DNA of 64,000 bases from Pseudomonadota bacterium (GTDB taxonomy: Bacteria; Pseudomonadota; Gammaproteobacteria; Burkholderiales; Rhodocyclaceae), in NCBI GenBank assembly GCA_026399515.1, contig JAPLQT010000115.1, forward strand, positions 1-64,000, in the 5' to 3' direction. Made by a program: the position numbers and the translations under genes. Shown piece after piece: positions 19,335 to 28,069 of this stretch. How positions within the stretch are numbered: position 1 is the stretch's first letter; each line of letters opens with the position of its first letter. The notes beneath the pieces were generated by a model that was given only the letters and a program-made list of their open reading frames with translations, did not search any database and had not been told where the DNA came from.

Positions 19335-20474
19335 TCACAGCGTGCGCGAGATCAGTTCCTTCATGATCTCGTTGGTGCCGCCGTAAATTCGCTGGACACG
19401 CGAATCGGCCCAGGCGCGCGTGATCGGATATTCCCACATGTAGCCATAGCCGCCATGCAGCTGCACGCAGGCGTCCATCACCTTGAACTGCAAGTCTGAG
19501 CACCAGTACTTGGCCATCGAGGCAGTCGCGGCATCCAGCTTGTCCTCCAGCAGCAGTTCGATGCAGCGATCGACGAAGACACGACCGATCTGCACTTCGG
19601 TTGTCAGTTCGGCCAAGGTGAAACGGGTGTTCTGGAACTGCATGATCTCCTGGCCAAAGGCCTTGCGCTCGCGGCAGTAACGCGTAGTCCAGCCCAGCGC
19701 CGCTTCGGCCGAAGCGATCGCGGCGATGGCGATCTGCAATCGCTCCCAGGGCAATTCCTGCATCAGGTAGATGAAGCCGTTGTTCTCTTGGCCCAGCAAA
19801 TTCCTGGCGGGCACGCGAACCTTGTCGAAGAACAGTTCGGCGGTGTCCTGCGCCTTCATGCCGGCCTTTTTCAGCGGTTTCCCCTTGGTAAAACCGGGCA
19901 TCGCGGAATCCACCACGAACAGGCTGGTACCCTTGGCACCTCTCCCCGGATCGGTCTTGGCGACGACGATGACGAGATCGCAATGCCAGCCGTTGGTGAT
20001 GAATATCTTCGAGCCATCGATCAGGTAATCCTCGCCATCCCGCACAGCGCTGGTGCGCACGCCTTGCAAGTCGGAGCCGGCGCCCGGTTCGGTCATGGCG
20101 ATGGCGCCTATCATCTCGCCGCTGGCCATCTTCGGCAGGTAGGTCTGCTTGATGAAATCATTGCCGTAGTGCAGCAGGTAGGGCGCGACAATTTCCGAAT
20201 GCAGACCGAAGCCCAGGCCCGTGGCATTGACGCGGGCGCCCTCTTCGATGAGCACCAGGCTATAACGCTTGTCCGCGCCCGCGCCGCCATATTGTTCCGG
20301 CATGCTGGAGCAGAGAAATCCGTTGGCGCCGGCCTTCTTCCAAAGCTCCCTATCGACGTAGCCCTGCTCTTCCCAGCGCCCGTGTTGAGGCGCCACCTCC
20401 TGCTCCATGAAACGACGGGCGGTGTCGCGGAACAGATCGAGTTCCTCGTTGAACAGGGTGCGTTGAATGGCCAT
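19335..20474 (-). CDS. acyl-CoA dehydrogenase
   Basis: A 379-residue flavoprotein of the acyl-CoA dehydrogenase family, oxidising acyl-CoA to 2-enoyl-CoA with transfer to ETF. FAD and substrate segments AMTEPGAGSDLQG, FITNGWHCD, QLHGGYGYMWEYP and the C-terminal RIYGGTNEIMKELI are present. The ATG at 20474 (MAIQRTLFNEEL) gives the family N-terminus. It is divergent from the AidB-like gene across a 117-bp region holding a palindrome that could control both. The specific acyl substrate cannot be told. Confidence 0.92.
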   Translation of the reverse strand: MAIQRTLFNEELDLFRDTARRFMEQEVAPQHGRWEEQGYVDRELWKKAGANGFLCSSMPEQYGGAGADKRYSLVLIEEGARVNATGLGFGLHSEIVAPYLLHYGNDFIKQTYLPKMASGEMIGAIAMTEPGAGSDLQGVRTSAVRDGEDYLIDGSKIFITNGWHCDLVIVVAKTDPGRGAKGTSLFVVDSAMPGFTKGKPLKKAGMKAQDTAELFFDKVRVPARNLLGQENNGFIYLMQELPWERLQIAIAAIASAEAALGWTTRYCRERKAFGQEIMQFQNTRFTLAELTTEVQIGRVFVDRCIELLLEDKLDAATASMAKYWCSDLQFKVMDACVQLHGGYGYMWEYPITRAWADSRVQRIYGGTNEIMKELISRTL

Positions 20475-20515
20475 GAGCCGTCTCCTATCGGTCTGACATG
20501 CTGCGATTATCTTAC

Positions 20516-20533
20516 CAAGCAACTGATTGCTTG
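20516..20533 (+). promoter_or_regulatory. TetR-type operator palindrome
   Basis: CAAGCAA-CTGA-TTGCTTG is a perfect inverted repeat with 7-bp arms and a 4-bp centre, in the divergent region between the two acyl-CoA dehydrogenase genes. Size and symmetry suit a TetR dimer, and a TetR gene closes the operon that starts at 20592. Assignment of this regulator to this site is inference. Confidence 0.65.
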
Positions 20534-20591
20534 ACTAGCTTACCGACAAGGGCAACAATTCTGGCGATGTAGTAACCAACGGAGCATCGCC

Positions 20592-22253
20592 ATGAATCCC
20601 ACCCACCCTCCGCTACTGGCCACCCACGACGTCTTCAACCAGGCGCCGGAACTGGTCGACTACAACCTTTATGCGCACAATTCGGCTTTGCAGGAAGCCG
20701 TCGCTCGCGAAGGCGCCAGTCTGGCAAAGCAGACTCACGACTGGCTGCTGGAGCGCGGCGGCGAACTGGGGGGCCGGCAAATGCTGGAATGGGCGGCCCA
20801 GGCCAACAAGTCGCCGCCGACGTTGAAGCTGTTCGACAACGGCGGCAACCGGCGCGACGAGGTCGAATTCCACCCGACCTACCATGAGCTGATGTCTTAC
20901 CTCAAGCGCCACGGCGCCTCGGCCGGCCCGTGGGCCAACCCGGTGGCCGGCGCCCATGTCAGGCGCGCGGCCTTGTACCTGCTCTATGCCGAAATCGAGG
21001 ACGGTACGCTGTGCCCGACCACCATGACCTACGCCGTGGTGCCCGCCATCGTGCGCGACCGGCCCTTGGCCGAGGAATGGCTGCCGCGCATCTATTCGCT
21101 CGACTACGACAAGCGCTTCCTGCCGGCGGCACAGAAACGCGGCGTCACGCTGGGCATGGGACTGACGGAAAAACAAGGTGGCTCGGACGTGCGCGCCAAT
21201 ACGTCCCGCGCCGAACTCATTTCCGGCCGGGAGTACAGCATCGTCGGCCACAAGTGGTTTTTCTCGGCACCGATGTGCGATGCCTTCCTGATCCTCGCCC
21301 ATTCTCCCGGCGGACTGTCGTGCTTCTTCCTGCCGCGGTGGACCCCGGACGGCCGTCTCAATGACATTCGGATTCAGCGCCTCAAGGACAAGATGGGCGA
21401 CAAGTCCAATGCCGGCTCCGAGGTCGAGTTCTGGGGCGCGCGCGCTTGGCTGGTCGGCGAGGAAGGGCGCGGCGTGCCGACCATCCTCGAGATGGGCACC
21501 TATTGCAGGCTCGATTGCGCGCTGGGCACCGCCGGGCTGATCCGCCAGGCCACCTCGCAAGCCTTGCATCACGCCCACTATCGCTCGGCCTTCGGCAAGC
21601 TCCTGATAGCTCAGCCGCTGATGAAAAATGTTCTGGCCGATCTCGCCATCGAGTCGGAAGCCGCGACCGCGCTGGCCATGCGCCTGGCGCGCGCCTTCGA
21701 CGCGCAGACCGACGAGGCCGAGTCGCTGCTGCGCCGGGTGCTGACGCCGGCGGCCAAGTACTGGATCTGCAAGCGCGGTCCGGCGGTCGGCGGCGAGGCC
21801 ATGGAAGTGCTGGGTGGCAACGGCTTCATTGAGGAAGGCGTGATGGCCCGCATTTATCGCCAGATGCCGCTCAACTCGATCTGGGAAGGATCCGGCAATG
21901 TGATGTGCCTGGATGTGCTACGGGCCATGGGCAAGCGTCCGCGCTGCCTCGAAGTTCTCGCCGCCGAAGTGGCGCCGGCACTGGGCCGCGACGCGCGCTT
22001 CGACACCTTCGTCGGCAAGCTCAAGAACGGCCTGAGTGACGCGCAGCATATCGAAACACGGGCGCGGCAACTGACCCAGGACATCGCCCTGGCGGTGCAA
22101 GGCGCGCTGCTAATGCAATTTGCCCCCGACTATGTCGCCGAAGCTTTCTGCGCCTCGCGCCTCGCCGAGTCAAGCTTTGGGGGCGGCAGCTTCGGCAACC
22201 TGCCCGGCAACAGTAATTTCGACGCGCTGCTCAAACGCGCCTGGCCGCAGTGA
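20592..22253 (+). CDS. AidB-like acyl-CoA dehydrogenase
   Basis: A 553-residue acyl-CoA dehydrogenase of the long AidB type: GMGLTEKQGGSDVRAN, VGHKWFFSAPMCDAF, LGTAGLIRQA and the C-terminal EVLGGNGFIEEG and WEGSGNVMCLDVLR. E. coli AidB binds DNA and is induced by alkylation, but most homologues in catabolic operons are thought to be metabolic. The operon context here (AtuA-like proteins, TetR) favours fatty-acid or isoprenoid catabolism. The ATG follows GGAGCATCGCC, a weak ribosome-binding site. Confidence 0.9.
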   Translation: MNPTHPPLLATHDVFNQAPELVDYNLYAHNSALQEAVAREGASLAKQTHDWLLERGGELGGRQMLEWAAQANKSPPTLKLFDNGGNRRDEVEFHPTYHELMSYLKRHGASAGPWANPVAGAHVRRAALYLLYAEIEDGTLCPTTMTYAVVPAIVRDRPLAEEWLPRIYSLDYDKRFLPAAQKRGVTLGMGLTEKQGGSDVRANTSRAELISGREYSIVGHKWFFSAPMCDAFLILAHSPGGLSCFFLPRWTPDGRLNDIRIQRLKDKMGDKSNAGSEVEFWGARAWLVGEEGRGVPTILEMGTYCRLDCALGTAGLIRQATSQALHHAHYRSAFGKLLIAQPLMKNVLADLAIESEAATALAMRLARAFDAQTDEAESLLRRVLTPAAKYWICKRGPAVGGEAMEVLGGNGFIEEGVMARIYRQMPLNSIWEGSGNVMCLDVLRAMGKRPRCLEVLAAEVAPALGRDARFDTFVGKLKNGLSDAQHIETRARQLTQDIALAVQGALLMQFAPDYVAEAFCASRLAESSFGGGSFGNLPGNSNFDALLKRAWPQ

Positions 22254-22260
22254 AATCACG

Positions 22261-23640
22261 ATGAAATCCGTTCGTATCGGCGCCGGCCTCGGCTTCTACG
22301 GCGACGCCTGGGCACCGATCGCCGCCACCCTGGAACGTGGCGAGGTGCAATACATCGGCTCGGATCATCTGTCCGAACTGACGCTGGCGATTCTCCAGAA
22401 GGACCGCATGAAAGATCCCACCGCCGGTTATACGCGTGACCTGGTGCCAATGCTGACCTCACTGTGGCCGGCGGCGCGGCGGCAGGGCGTGAAGTTCCTG
22501 TTGAATGCCGGCGGGCTCAACCCGCAAGGCGCGGCCGCGGCGCTGTCCGCCGAATTTTCCAAACGCGGCTGGCAAGCGAAGATAGCGGTCGTCAGCGGCG
22601 ACGGCGTTCTGGATCGACTCGACGAATTGCACGCCTCCGGCGACACGCTGGCCCATCTGGATACCGGCGCCGACATCGCCGAGGTACGCGAACGCATGCT
22701 GTTCGCCAACGCCTATCTCGGCGCACGGCCGCTGGTGGACACCTTGCGCCAGGGCGCCGATATCGTGCTTACCGGCCGCGTCGCCGACGCCGCGCTGTTC
22801 ATGGCGCCGCTGATCCACGAATTCGACTGGGCCTGGGACGACTGGCAGAAGCTGGCGCAGGCGCTCACCGTCGGCCACTTGCTGGAATGCTCCGGCCAGG
22901 GCAGCGGCGGCAACTTCAACGCCTACGGCGGCGAACACGGCTGGCAGAGCATTCCAGACTATCCGCACCTGGGGTATCCAATCGCCGAAGTGAGCGCCAA
23001 CGGAACGGCCGTCATCACCAAGGCACCGGGAACCGGTGGGCGCGTCGATTTCGATACGTTGCGCCAACAGTTGCTCTACGAAGTGCACAATCCGCATCGC
23101 TATGTCTCGCCCGATGTAGTGCTCGACATGGGAACGCTGGCGCTCACCGATCTGGGCAAGGACCGTGTCGAAGTGAAGGGCGCCAGCGGGCTGCCACGCA
23201 CGGATACACTGAAAATCGTCGGCGGTTATGCCGATGGTTGGGCCGGCAGCGCCACCATCGGCTACTGCTGGCCCGAGGCTTACCGGAAGGCCCAAGCGAC
23301 GGAGCGCATCGTGCGGCAGTTGCTGGACGAACGCAAACTCGATTACGAGGAAATCCACACCGAATACATCGGCCTAGATTCGCTGCATGGCCCGCTCGCC
23401 GACACCAGCCGCGCCGATGAACTCAACGAGGTCTATCTGCGCATGGTGGTGAGAACTCCGGACAAACGCCTGGCCGAAGCCTTCCCGCGCCAGATCCCAT
23501 GGCTCGGCCTGTCGGGGCCGCCCACCGCCAGCGGCTTCTCCGGCATCGAGCCGGCGCGCGCGCTTCTCGGCCTGTGGCCAACCCTGGCGCGGCGCGAACT
23601 GATCGAATCGCGCATCACGGTGACGGTGACCGAAACATGA
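22261..23640 (+). CDS. AtuA-like protein (DUF1446), main domain
   Basis: A 459-residue protein of the acyclic terpene utilisation AtuA family. Recognisable blocks are RIGAGLGFYGDAW, LNAGGLNPQG, VLTGRVADAALF and ECSGQGSGGNFN. In Pseudomonas atuA lies in the citronellol/geraniol operon, but its reaction is not established. Many AtuA proteins carry a C-terminal domain that is encoded here by the separate next gene. The ATG at 22261 follows the AidB-like stop by seven bases; a longer frame runs back into that gene. Confidence 0.85.
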   Translation: MKSVRIGAGLGFYGDAWAPIAATLERGEVQYIGSDHLSELTLAILQKDRMKDPTAGYTRDLVPMLTSLWPAARRQGVKFLLNAGGLNPQGAAAALSAEFSKRGWQAKIAVVSGDGVLDRLDELHASGDTLAHLDTGADIAEVRERMLFANAYLGARPLVDTLRQGADIVLTGRVADAALFMAPLIHEFDWAWDDWQKLAQALTVGHLLECSGQGSGGNFNAYGGEHGWQSIPDYPHLGYPIAEVSANGTAVITKAPGTGGRVDFDTLRQQLLYEVHNPHRYVSPDVVLDMGTLALTDLGKDRVEVKGASGLPRTDTLKIVGGYADGWAGSATIGYCWPEAYRKAQATERIVRQLLDERKLDYEEIHTEYIGLDSLHGPLADTSRADELNEVYLRMVVRTPDKRLAEAFPRQIPWLGLSGPPTASGFSGIEPARALLGLWPTLARRELIESRITVTVTET

Positions 23641-23942
23641 GACTGGTGGACATCGCCCACGCCCGCAGCGGCGACAAAGGCGACCGGGCCGACATCGGCC
23701 TGTTCGCCCGCAATGCGGCCGATTACGCCGTTATCAAACGGGAAGTGACTGTGCAACGTATCGCCGAGCATTTCAAGGGCATCGCCGAAGGCCCGGTCGA
23801 ACTCTGGCCGCTCGACAACCTGTGGGCGATCAAGATCGTCCTCAATGGCGCACTGCAAGGCAACGCGGCACGGTCGCTGCGCAGTGACAACCTCGGCAAA
23901 TGCCTGGCCGCAGCCCTATTACGCATGGAGATTGAAACCTGA
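23637..23942 (+). CDS. AtuA C-terminal-domain-like small protein
   Basis: A 101-residue protein starting RLVDIAHARSGDKGDRADIGL, the motif of the C-terminal domain of AtuA-type proteins. Its ATG overlaps the stop of the preceding AtuA gene (ATGA), so the two pieces should be made together and probably form one functional unit. No catalytic residues can be named. Confidence 0.82.
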   Translation: MRLVDIAHARSGDKGDRADIGLFARNAADYAVIKREVTVQRIAEHFKGIAEGPVELWPLDNLWAIKIVLNGALQGNAARSLRSDNLGKCLAAALLRMEIET

Positions 23943-24616
23943 TGAATGTTGACCGCAAGTGGCTGGCACCGACGCGCTTCCTCAATTTCGAACATCCTTC
24001 CGTGCAGGACTTTGTTCATGCGGCGATCAACGGCGCCGATACCCCACGGGAAAAGGCCGTGCGCCTCTACTATGCGGTGCGCGACGGCATTCGCTACGAT
24101 CCCTACCGATTCCGCATGGAGCCGGAGGTATTCGAAGCCAGCACCACGGTACGGGAGCAAGCCGCCTATTGCGTGCCCAAGGCGCTGCTGTATGCCGCCT
24201 GCCTGCGCGCCGTCGGCATCCCGGCGCGACCGGGCTTCGCCGATGTGCGCAACCACCTGACCACCCGGCGATTGCTGGAGGTAACCGGCACCGACATATT
24301 CTCCTGGCACGGCTACGTGGCCGTACTGCTCGACAACCGCTGGGTCAAGGCGACGCCGGCTTTCAACATCGAGATGTGCCGGCGCTTCAACGTCCTGCCG
24401 CTGGAATTCGACGGCACTGCCGATTCCCTGATGCATCCCTACAACGCGTTGCAGCAGCGCCACATGGAATACGTCAAGCAGCACGGCGAGTTCGACGACC
24501 TGCCTTATGAGCAGTTAAAGGAGGAAATGTTTCGCGACTATCCGCAGCTGATCGCCGCCTCTCAGGGAAAGCTGCAGGGCGACTTCGAACATGAAGCCAT
24601 CCATACCGGCTCATGA
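23942..24616 (+). CDS. transglutaminase-like domain protein
   Basis: A 224-residue protein with a transglutaminase/papain-like core. The cysteine segment is AYCVPKALLYAACLRAVGIPAR-like around residues 77-97, and the histidine lies in SWHGYVAVL. Where classical members have the third catalytic Asp, this one reads WVKATPAFN, so Thr or Asn replaces it. The gene starts at the last base of the previous stop and overlaps tetR by four bases, so it belongs to the operon. Its substrate and role there are unknown. Confidence 0.8.
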   Translation: MNVDRKWLAPTRFLNFEHPSVQDFVHAAINGADTPREKAVRLYYAVRDGIRYDPYRFRMEPEVFEASTTVREQAAYCVPKALLYAACLRAVGIPARPGFADVRNHLTTRRLLEVTGTDIFSWHGYVAVLLDNRWVKATPAFNIEMCRRFNVLPLEFDGTADSLMHPYNALQQRHMEYVKQHGEFDDLPYEQLKEEMFRDYPQLIAASQGKLQGDFEHEAIHTGS

Positions 24617-25215
24617 CCGCCCGCAAAACTCCTCCACCTTTGGCGGATGAAGGCAACCGCCGCGCCGAACTGATCCGTGCCGCCGGGCACCTGTTCCGCG
24701 AGAAGGGCTACGACGCCACCACCATCCGGGATATCGCGGCCGCCGTCGGCATGCGCTCCGGTTCGCCGTTCTATCACTTCAAGAGCAAGCAGGAGATGCT
24801 CAAGGCGGTGGTGCTGGAAGGCATGTTGTCCGCCCTCGCCGCCATCGAGGCCGTCGCGGCGTGCAGGCTTGGTCCGCGCGAGACTTTCCAGGCACTGATC
24901 CGGGCGCACCTCGACACCATCCTCGAACACGGCGGCGACTTCGTCCCGGTGCTGCTCCATGAATGGCGCTCGCTCAGCGACGAATCGCGTGCGGAAATTG
25001 TGGCGACCAAGGACCGCTACGAGGCGATCTGGCAGAAGACCTTAAAGGATCTGAAGCGGGCCGGACTGATACGGGACGATTCGAGCCTGGCCCGCCTGCT
25101 GATCTTCGGCTCGATCAACTGGACCGCCCAGTGGTATCGGCCCGACGGAAAACTGACTATCGACAAGCTCGCCCAACGGACAGCGGAGTTCTTCCTCGCG
25201 GCTCAATCGAAGTAG
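24613..25215 (+). CDS. TetR/AcrR family transcriptional regulator
   Basis: A 200-residue one-component repressor. The N-terminal helix-turn-helix is GYDATTIRDIAAAVGMRSGS followed by FYHFKSKQEM (about residues 34-65); the rest is a ligand-binding helical domain of the TetR_C type. As the last gene of the acyl-CoA dehydrogenase/AtuA operon it probably senses an acyl-CoA intermediate and binds the palindrome at 20516. Its 3' end overlaps the convergent NlpC gene by 13 bases. Confidence 0.9.
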   Translation: MTARKTPPPLADEGNRRAELIRAAGHLFREKGYDATTIRDIAAAVGMRSGSPFYHFKSKQEMLKAVVLEGMLSALAAIEAVAACRLGPRETFQALIRAHLDTILEHGGDFVPVLLHEWRSLSDESRAEIVATKDRYEAIWQKTLKDLKRAGLIRDDSSLARLLIFGSINWTAQWYRPDGKLTIDKLAQRTAEFFLAAQSK

Positions 25216-25700
25216 CTTCGGGCTTCCTCCAGGCGGGTCGCGAACCAGCCCTGCGTCAGGCTCTCGGTGCGCACCTTGCCCTGGCTGTTGGGCGCATGCA
25301 CGAAGCGGCCGTCTCCAATGAAGATTCCGACATGCGAGTGGGGCCTGTTGAGCGTATTGAAGAACACCAGGTCGCCCGGCCTGATTTTGCTCAGGTCCAC
25401 CGGCCTCCCTTTCTTCGCAATGTCGGCTGCGCTGCCGCTGATACGCACTCCCGCCGCCTGCTGATAGATGTGGCTGACCATGCCGCTGCAATCGACTCCG
25501 GCGGAGGGATTCTTGCCGCCGTAGCGATAACCGGCGTCGATCAGGCCGAGCGCATACAAGACGATGTCGTTTCCCTTCTCGGAAGCGACGGAAATTGTCT
25601 GCGGCGAACGGGAGGGGAAGATGGAACTCGATGTTGGGGAAATCGTTCCGCAACCCGCCAGCATCAGCAGCAATGAAATCGACACAGCGTAACGCACCAT
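25203..25700 (-). CDS. NlpC/P60 family lipoprotein (peptidoglycan endopeptidase)
   Basis: A 165-residue secreted enzyme with a lipoprotein signal (LAGC, lipidated Cys17). The NlpC/P60 catalytic set is complete: Cys71 in VDCSGM, His124 in HSHVGIFIG and His136 in FVHAPNS. Such enzymes hydrolyse D-Glu-meso-DAP bonds in stem peptides. It is the last gene of a minus-strand run with small membrane-protein genes, but a gap of 54 nt leaves cotranscription open. Confidence 0.92.
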   Translation of the reverse strand: MVRYAVSISLLLMLAGCGTISPTSSSIFPSRSPQTISVASEKGNDIVLYALGLIDAGYRYGGKNPSAGVDCSGMVSHIYQQAAGVRISGSAADIAKKGRPVDLSKIRPGDLVFFNTLNRPHSHVGIFIGDGRFVHAPNSQGKVRTESLTQGWFATRLEEARSYFD

Positions 25701-25754
25701 GGCGATATATTGAACGCTTTGTCCGGCGTCAATCCTCTGAAAATCGAAGTAAAT

Positions 25755-26030
25755 TCAACTCTCATCCTTGCGCAGGCCGCGGCGACGATCCAGCCACCAC
25801 GCCAGCATCGGCAGCATCAGGAATGAGCCCGGCAGGGCGAGTACCAGCAGATAGGGAGACAGGCTTCTCAAGGCACGCAATTGCTCTCGCAACTCGGTGC
25901 GCTCGGCGCGGGTCCAGCGGTTGCCATTGCGCGGCTTCATCAGCAACGGCATCAGACCCCGGACCCGAAGTGCCTGGGCGACGATTTGCTTGCGTTCCCG
26001 CTCCTGGGCGTCGAACATCTTGCGCATCAT
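25755..26030 (-). CDS. small protein with LETM1-like C-terminal segment
   Basis: A 91-residue protein: a basic, helical N-terminal half and a C-terminal hydrophobic stretch, SPYLLVLALPGSFLMLPMLA, that resembles the membrane segment of LETM1-type proteins. The start is uncertain; ATG 26030 is used because upstream codons read as unrelated, cysteine-rich sequence. It may be cotranscribed with yqjDEK. Function unknown. Confidence 0.6.
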   Translation of the reverse strand: MMRKMFDAQERERKQIVAQALRVRGLMPLLMKPRNGNRWTRAERTELREQLRALRSLSPYLLVLALPGSFLMLPMLAWWLDRRRGLRKDES

Positions 26031-26115
26031 CACAGGAATGGCCTCTTGCCGTTGAAAACAGAAATATAACAGCACCCCCGCCGCAAATGTACGCGGTATG
26101 TTGAAGGCATGGAAT

Positions 26116-26421
26116 TCAGCGAATCGGGCGAAGAGTGAGTGGAAGCACGCCGCGCAGCCTGCGCAGCGTTTGCCAGGCAAAGAAACCGCGTTGCGCCCAG
26201 CGCAACACCATGCGGGGGCGAGCAACCAGCAAAGCCACCCCGGCGGCCACCGGCACCACCGGATGACGTCGCAGCCAGCGCAGTCCTGAATATCCCCGGT
26301 CGGCAAGCGTAAACACCGGCTTCCAGCCGGCGGCGTAGGTGGAGAAATCCTCCCGCAATGCGGTGCTGCGCATCTGCAAACGCTGCTTCTTCAATGCGAG
26401 TTCGACTTGCCGGGGGCTCAC
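26116..26421 (-). CDS. YqjK-like protein
   Basis: A 101-residue basic protein. Its N-terminus (SPRQVELALKKQRLQMRS) matches the YqjK-like family, followed by a weak hydrophobic segment HPVVPVAAGVALLVARP. The GTG start at 26421 overlaps the stop of the upstream yqjE-like gene (GTGA). In E. coli yqjD, yqjE and yqjK form one operon, as here. Function unknown. Confidence 0.78.
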   Translation of the reverse strand: MSPRQVELALKKQRLQMRSTALREDFSTYAAGWKPVFTLADRGYSGLRWLRRHPVVPVAAGVALLVARPRMVLRWAQRGFFAWQTLRRLRGVLPLTLRPIR

Positions 26422-26816
26422 GGCTTGCCTTCGGACTTTCCCTGCAAGGCCCGCTGATCCTGCGTCATTTCCGCCAGGCTGGCCGAAAACAGCCGTGATC
26501 CGGCACGTACCTGCCGCAACGCCAGCAACATGGCCCCGAATCCGCACACCAGAAATATCGCCGTCAAGCCGCCCAACACCAACAGGCGGTGGCTATCCCA
26601 GAACAACACGGTGAGAAAAACCGCCAGAAGCAGCACCCCGGCGTAAAGCATGAAGAAGGCCACCGCCCCATACATCACGATACTGAGCAGACGCAGCTTT
26701 TCCTCTTCAAGCTCGGTGGCCAGAAGCTCGAAACGCGTCCGCAACAAACCGACCGCTGTCGCGATCAGGCCACGCAGGGAAGCAAACAGCCCGCCGTTCG
26801 GCGGCAACGGGTTCAC
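26418..26816 (-). CDS. YqjE-like phage-holin-superfamily membrane protein
   Basis: A 132-residue membrane protein with two long hydrophobic segments (about residues 44-72 and 78-100) after an amphipathic helix rich in Glu and Leu (RTRFELLATELEEEKLRLL), the hallmark of the YqjE/holin 3_6 family. It is encoded between yqjD- and yqjK-like genes. It probably sits in the inner membrane; no lytic role is implied by the family name. Confidence 0.82.
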   Translation of the reverse strand: MNPLPPNGGLFASLRGLIATAVGLLRTRFELLATELEEEKLRLLSIVMYGAVAFFMLYAGVLLLAVFLTVLFWDSHRLLVLGGLTAIFLVCGFGAMLLALRQVRAGSRLFSASLAEMTQDQRALQGKSEGKP

Positions 26817-26828
26817 CTAGGAAGAAAC

Positions 26829-27140
26829 TCAGCGCCGGCCGATCAGCAAGCCGATCAGGAAACCGACACCGGCCGCGACACCCACCGCGCCCCAGGGATT
26901 GTCATGCACATAATCGTCGGCGGCCTGGCCCGCCTGCTTGGCCCGGTCCATGATCGCGGCTTCGGCATCCGCCAGCTTGACCTTGGCGGTGGCGAGGTGA
27001 TCCTGTGCCTTGGCGCGCATTTCCGAGACTTTTTCGCCAGCCTGGCCGGCGGTGGCGCGCAACAATTCTTCGGTGTCGGCAACGACGACCTTGAAATCGG
27101 CGATCAGTTTTTCCTTGCTGACTTGGCTCATTTCGTTCAT
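26829..27140 (-). CDS. YqjD/ElaB family (DUF883) ribosome-associated membrane protein
   Basis: A 103-residue protein with a long heptad-like helix (about residues 5-75) and a C-terminal glycine-zipper membrane anchor, DNPWGAVGVAAGVGFLIGLL. This is the YqjD/ElaB pattern; E. coli YqjD tethers ribosomes to the inner membrane in stationary phase. It is the first gene of the yqjDEK set, with a GGAGAG ribosome-binding site just upstream (minus strand). Confidence 0.88.
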   Translation of the reverse strand: MNEMSQVSKEKLIADFKVVVADTEELLRATAGQAGEKVSEMRAKAQDHLATAKVKLADAEAAIMDRAKQAGQAADDYVHDNPWGAVGVAAGVGFLIGLLIGRR

Positions 27141-27232
27141 GGTGCTCTCCTAAAGATGAGGGAAACGCGAATATCTACGTCAAGTATAGACAAACTATCG
27201 ATCTTCCGCAGTTGGTTGTCGATCCGGATCAG

Positions 27233-27259
27233 CACCCCAGACCCAACATCGGGCACTAG
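27233..27259 (+). repeat. short CTAG-ended palindromic repeat at the xthA stop
   Basis: CACCCCAGACCC-AACAT-CGGGCACTAG. The same outer sequence occurs at 40157-40188 next to the rlpA stop, with a different centre. On the minus strand the TAG of the terminal CTAG is the xthA stop codon. The element is an imperfect hairpin and may act as a transcript end or mRNA stabiliser. Confidence 0.55.
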
Positions 27260-28035
27260 AGTTTCCACTGATAATCGATGGTCAACGGTGCATGGTCCGA
27301 GAAACGCTCGGTCGTATAGATGGATGTCTCGCGCGCGGCCTGCGCCAGATCCGGCGTCGAGATCTGGTAGTCGATCCGCCATCCCACATTCTTGGCCCTG
27401 GCCTGGCCTCGATTCGACCACCAGGTATATTGATCCGGGATATCCGGACGCAGGCGGCGGAACACATCCACCCAGCCCAGTTCGTCGAATACGCGGGTCA
27501 GCCACTGCCTCTCCTCGGGCAGGAAACCCGAGTTCTTCTGGTTCGAACGCCAGTTCTTGAGATCGATGGGATGGTGGGCGATGTTCCAGTCGCCGCACAG
27601 CACCACTTCCCGGCCGGCGGCCCTCAGTGCATCCAGATGTGGCCAGAAGTGCGCCATGAATCTGAACTTTGCCTGCTGGCGCTCTTCAGAGCTGGAACCG
27701 GAAGGCAGATACAGCGAGACGACCGACAGCTTGCCGAAATCAGCCTGGAGATACCGCCCCTCGGCATCGAATTCGGCGATGCCGAATCCCTCGATGACCC
27801 GCTCCGGCTCGTGCCGAGAATAGATGCCGACGCCGCTGTAGCCCTTTTTTTCGGCGCAGTGAAACCAGCCCTGCAAATCCATCGGTGCGCGCATTTCGTC
27901 GGAAAGATCGGTGGGTTGGGCTTTCAGCTCCTGCATGCAAACGAAATCGGCATCCTGTTTCGCCAGCCAGGCGTAATAGCCCTTGGAGGCTGCGGAGCGG
28001 ATACCGTTGAGGTTTAGCGAAATGATGCGTAGCAT
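27256..28035 (-). CDS. xthA: exodeoxyribonuclease III
   Basis: A 259-residue member of the exonuclease III/AP endonuclease family, which nicks DNA at abasic sites and degrades 3' ends. Metal and catalytic residues are visible in SLNLNGIRSA, MQELKA, LCGDWNIAHHPID, WRIDYQIST and FSDHAPL with the final catalytic His. The ATG at 28035 gives the family start MLRIISLNLNG. It is divergent from pyrE with only 34 bp between start codons. Confidence 0.95.
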   Translation of the reverse strand: MLRIISLNLNGIRSAASKGYYAWLAKQDADFVCMQELKAQPTDLSDEMRAPMDLQGWFHCAEKKGYSGVGIYSRHEPERVIEGFGIAEFDAEGRYLQADFGKLSVVSLYLPSGSSSEERQQAKFRFMAHFWPHLDALRAAGREVVLCGDWNIAHHPIDLKNWRSNQKNSGFLPEERQWLTRVFDELGWVDVFRRLRPDIPDQYTWWSNRGQARAKNVGWRIDYQISTPDLAQAARETSIYTTERFSDHAPLTIDYQWKL

Positions 28036-28069
28036 GTAAAATACTCTTTTGCGGAATTGGACCGAGATC

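Noticed and set aside
20592-22253. DNA-repair role for the AidB-like protein
   Set aside because: Sequence supports the AidB subfamily, but the operon context is catabolic and nothing links it to an Ada-type alkylation response.
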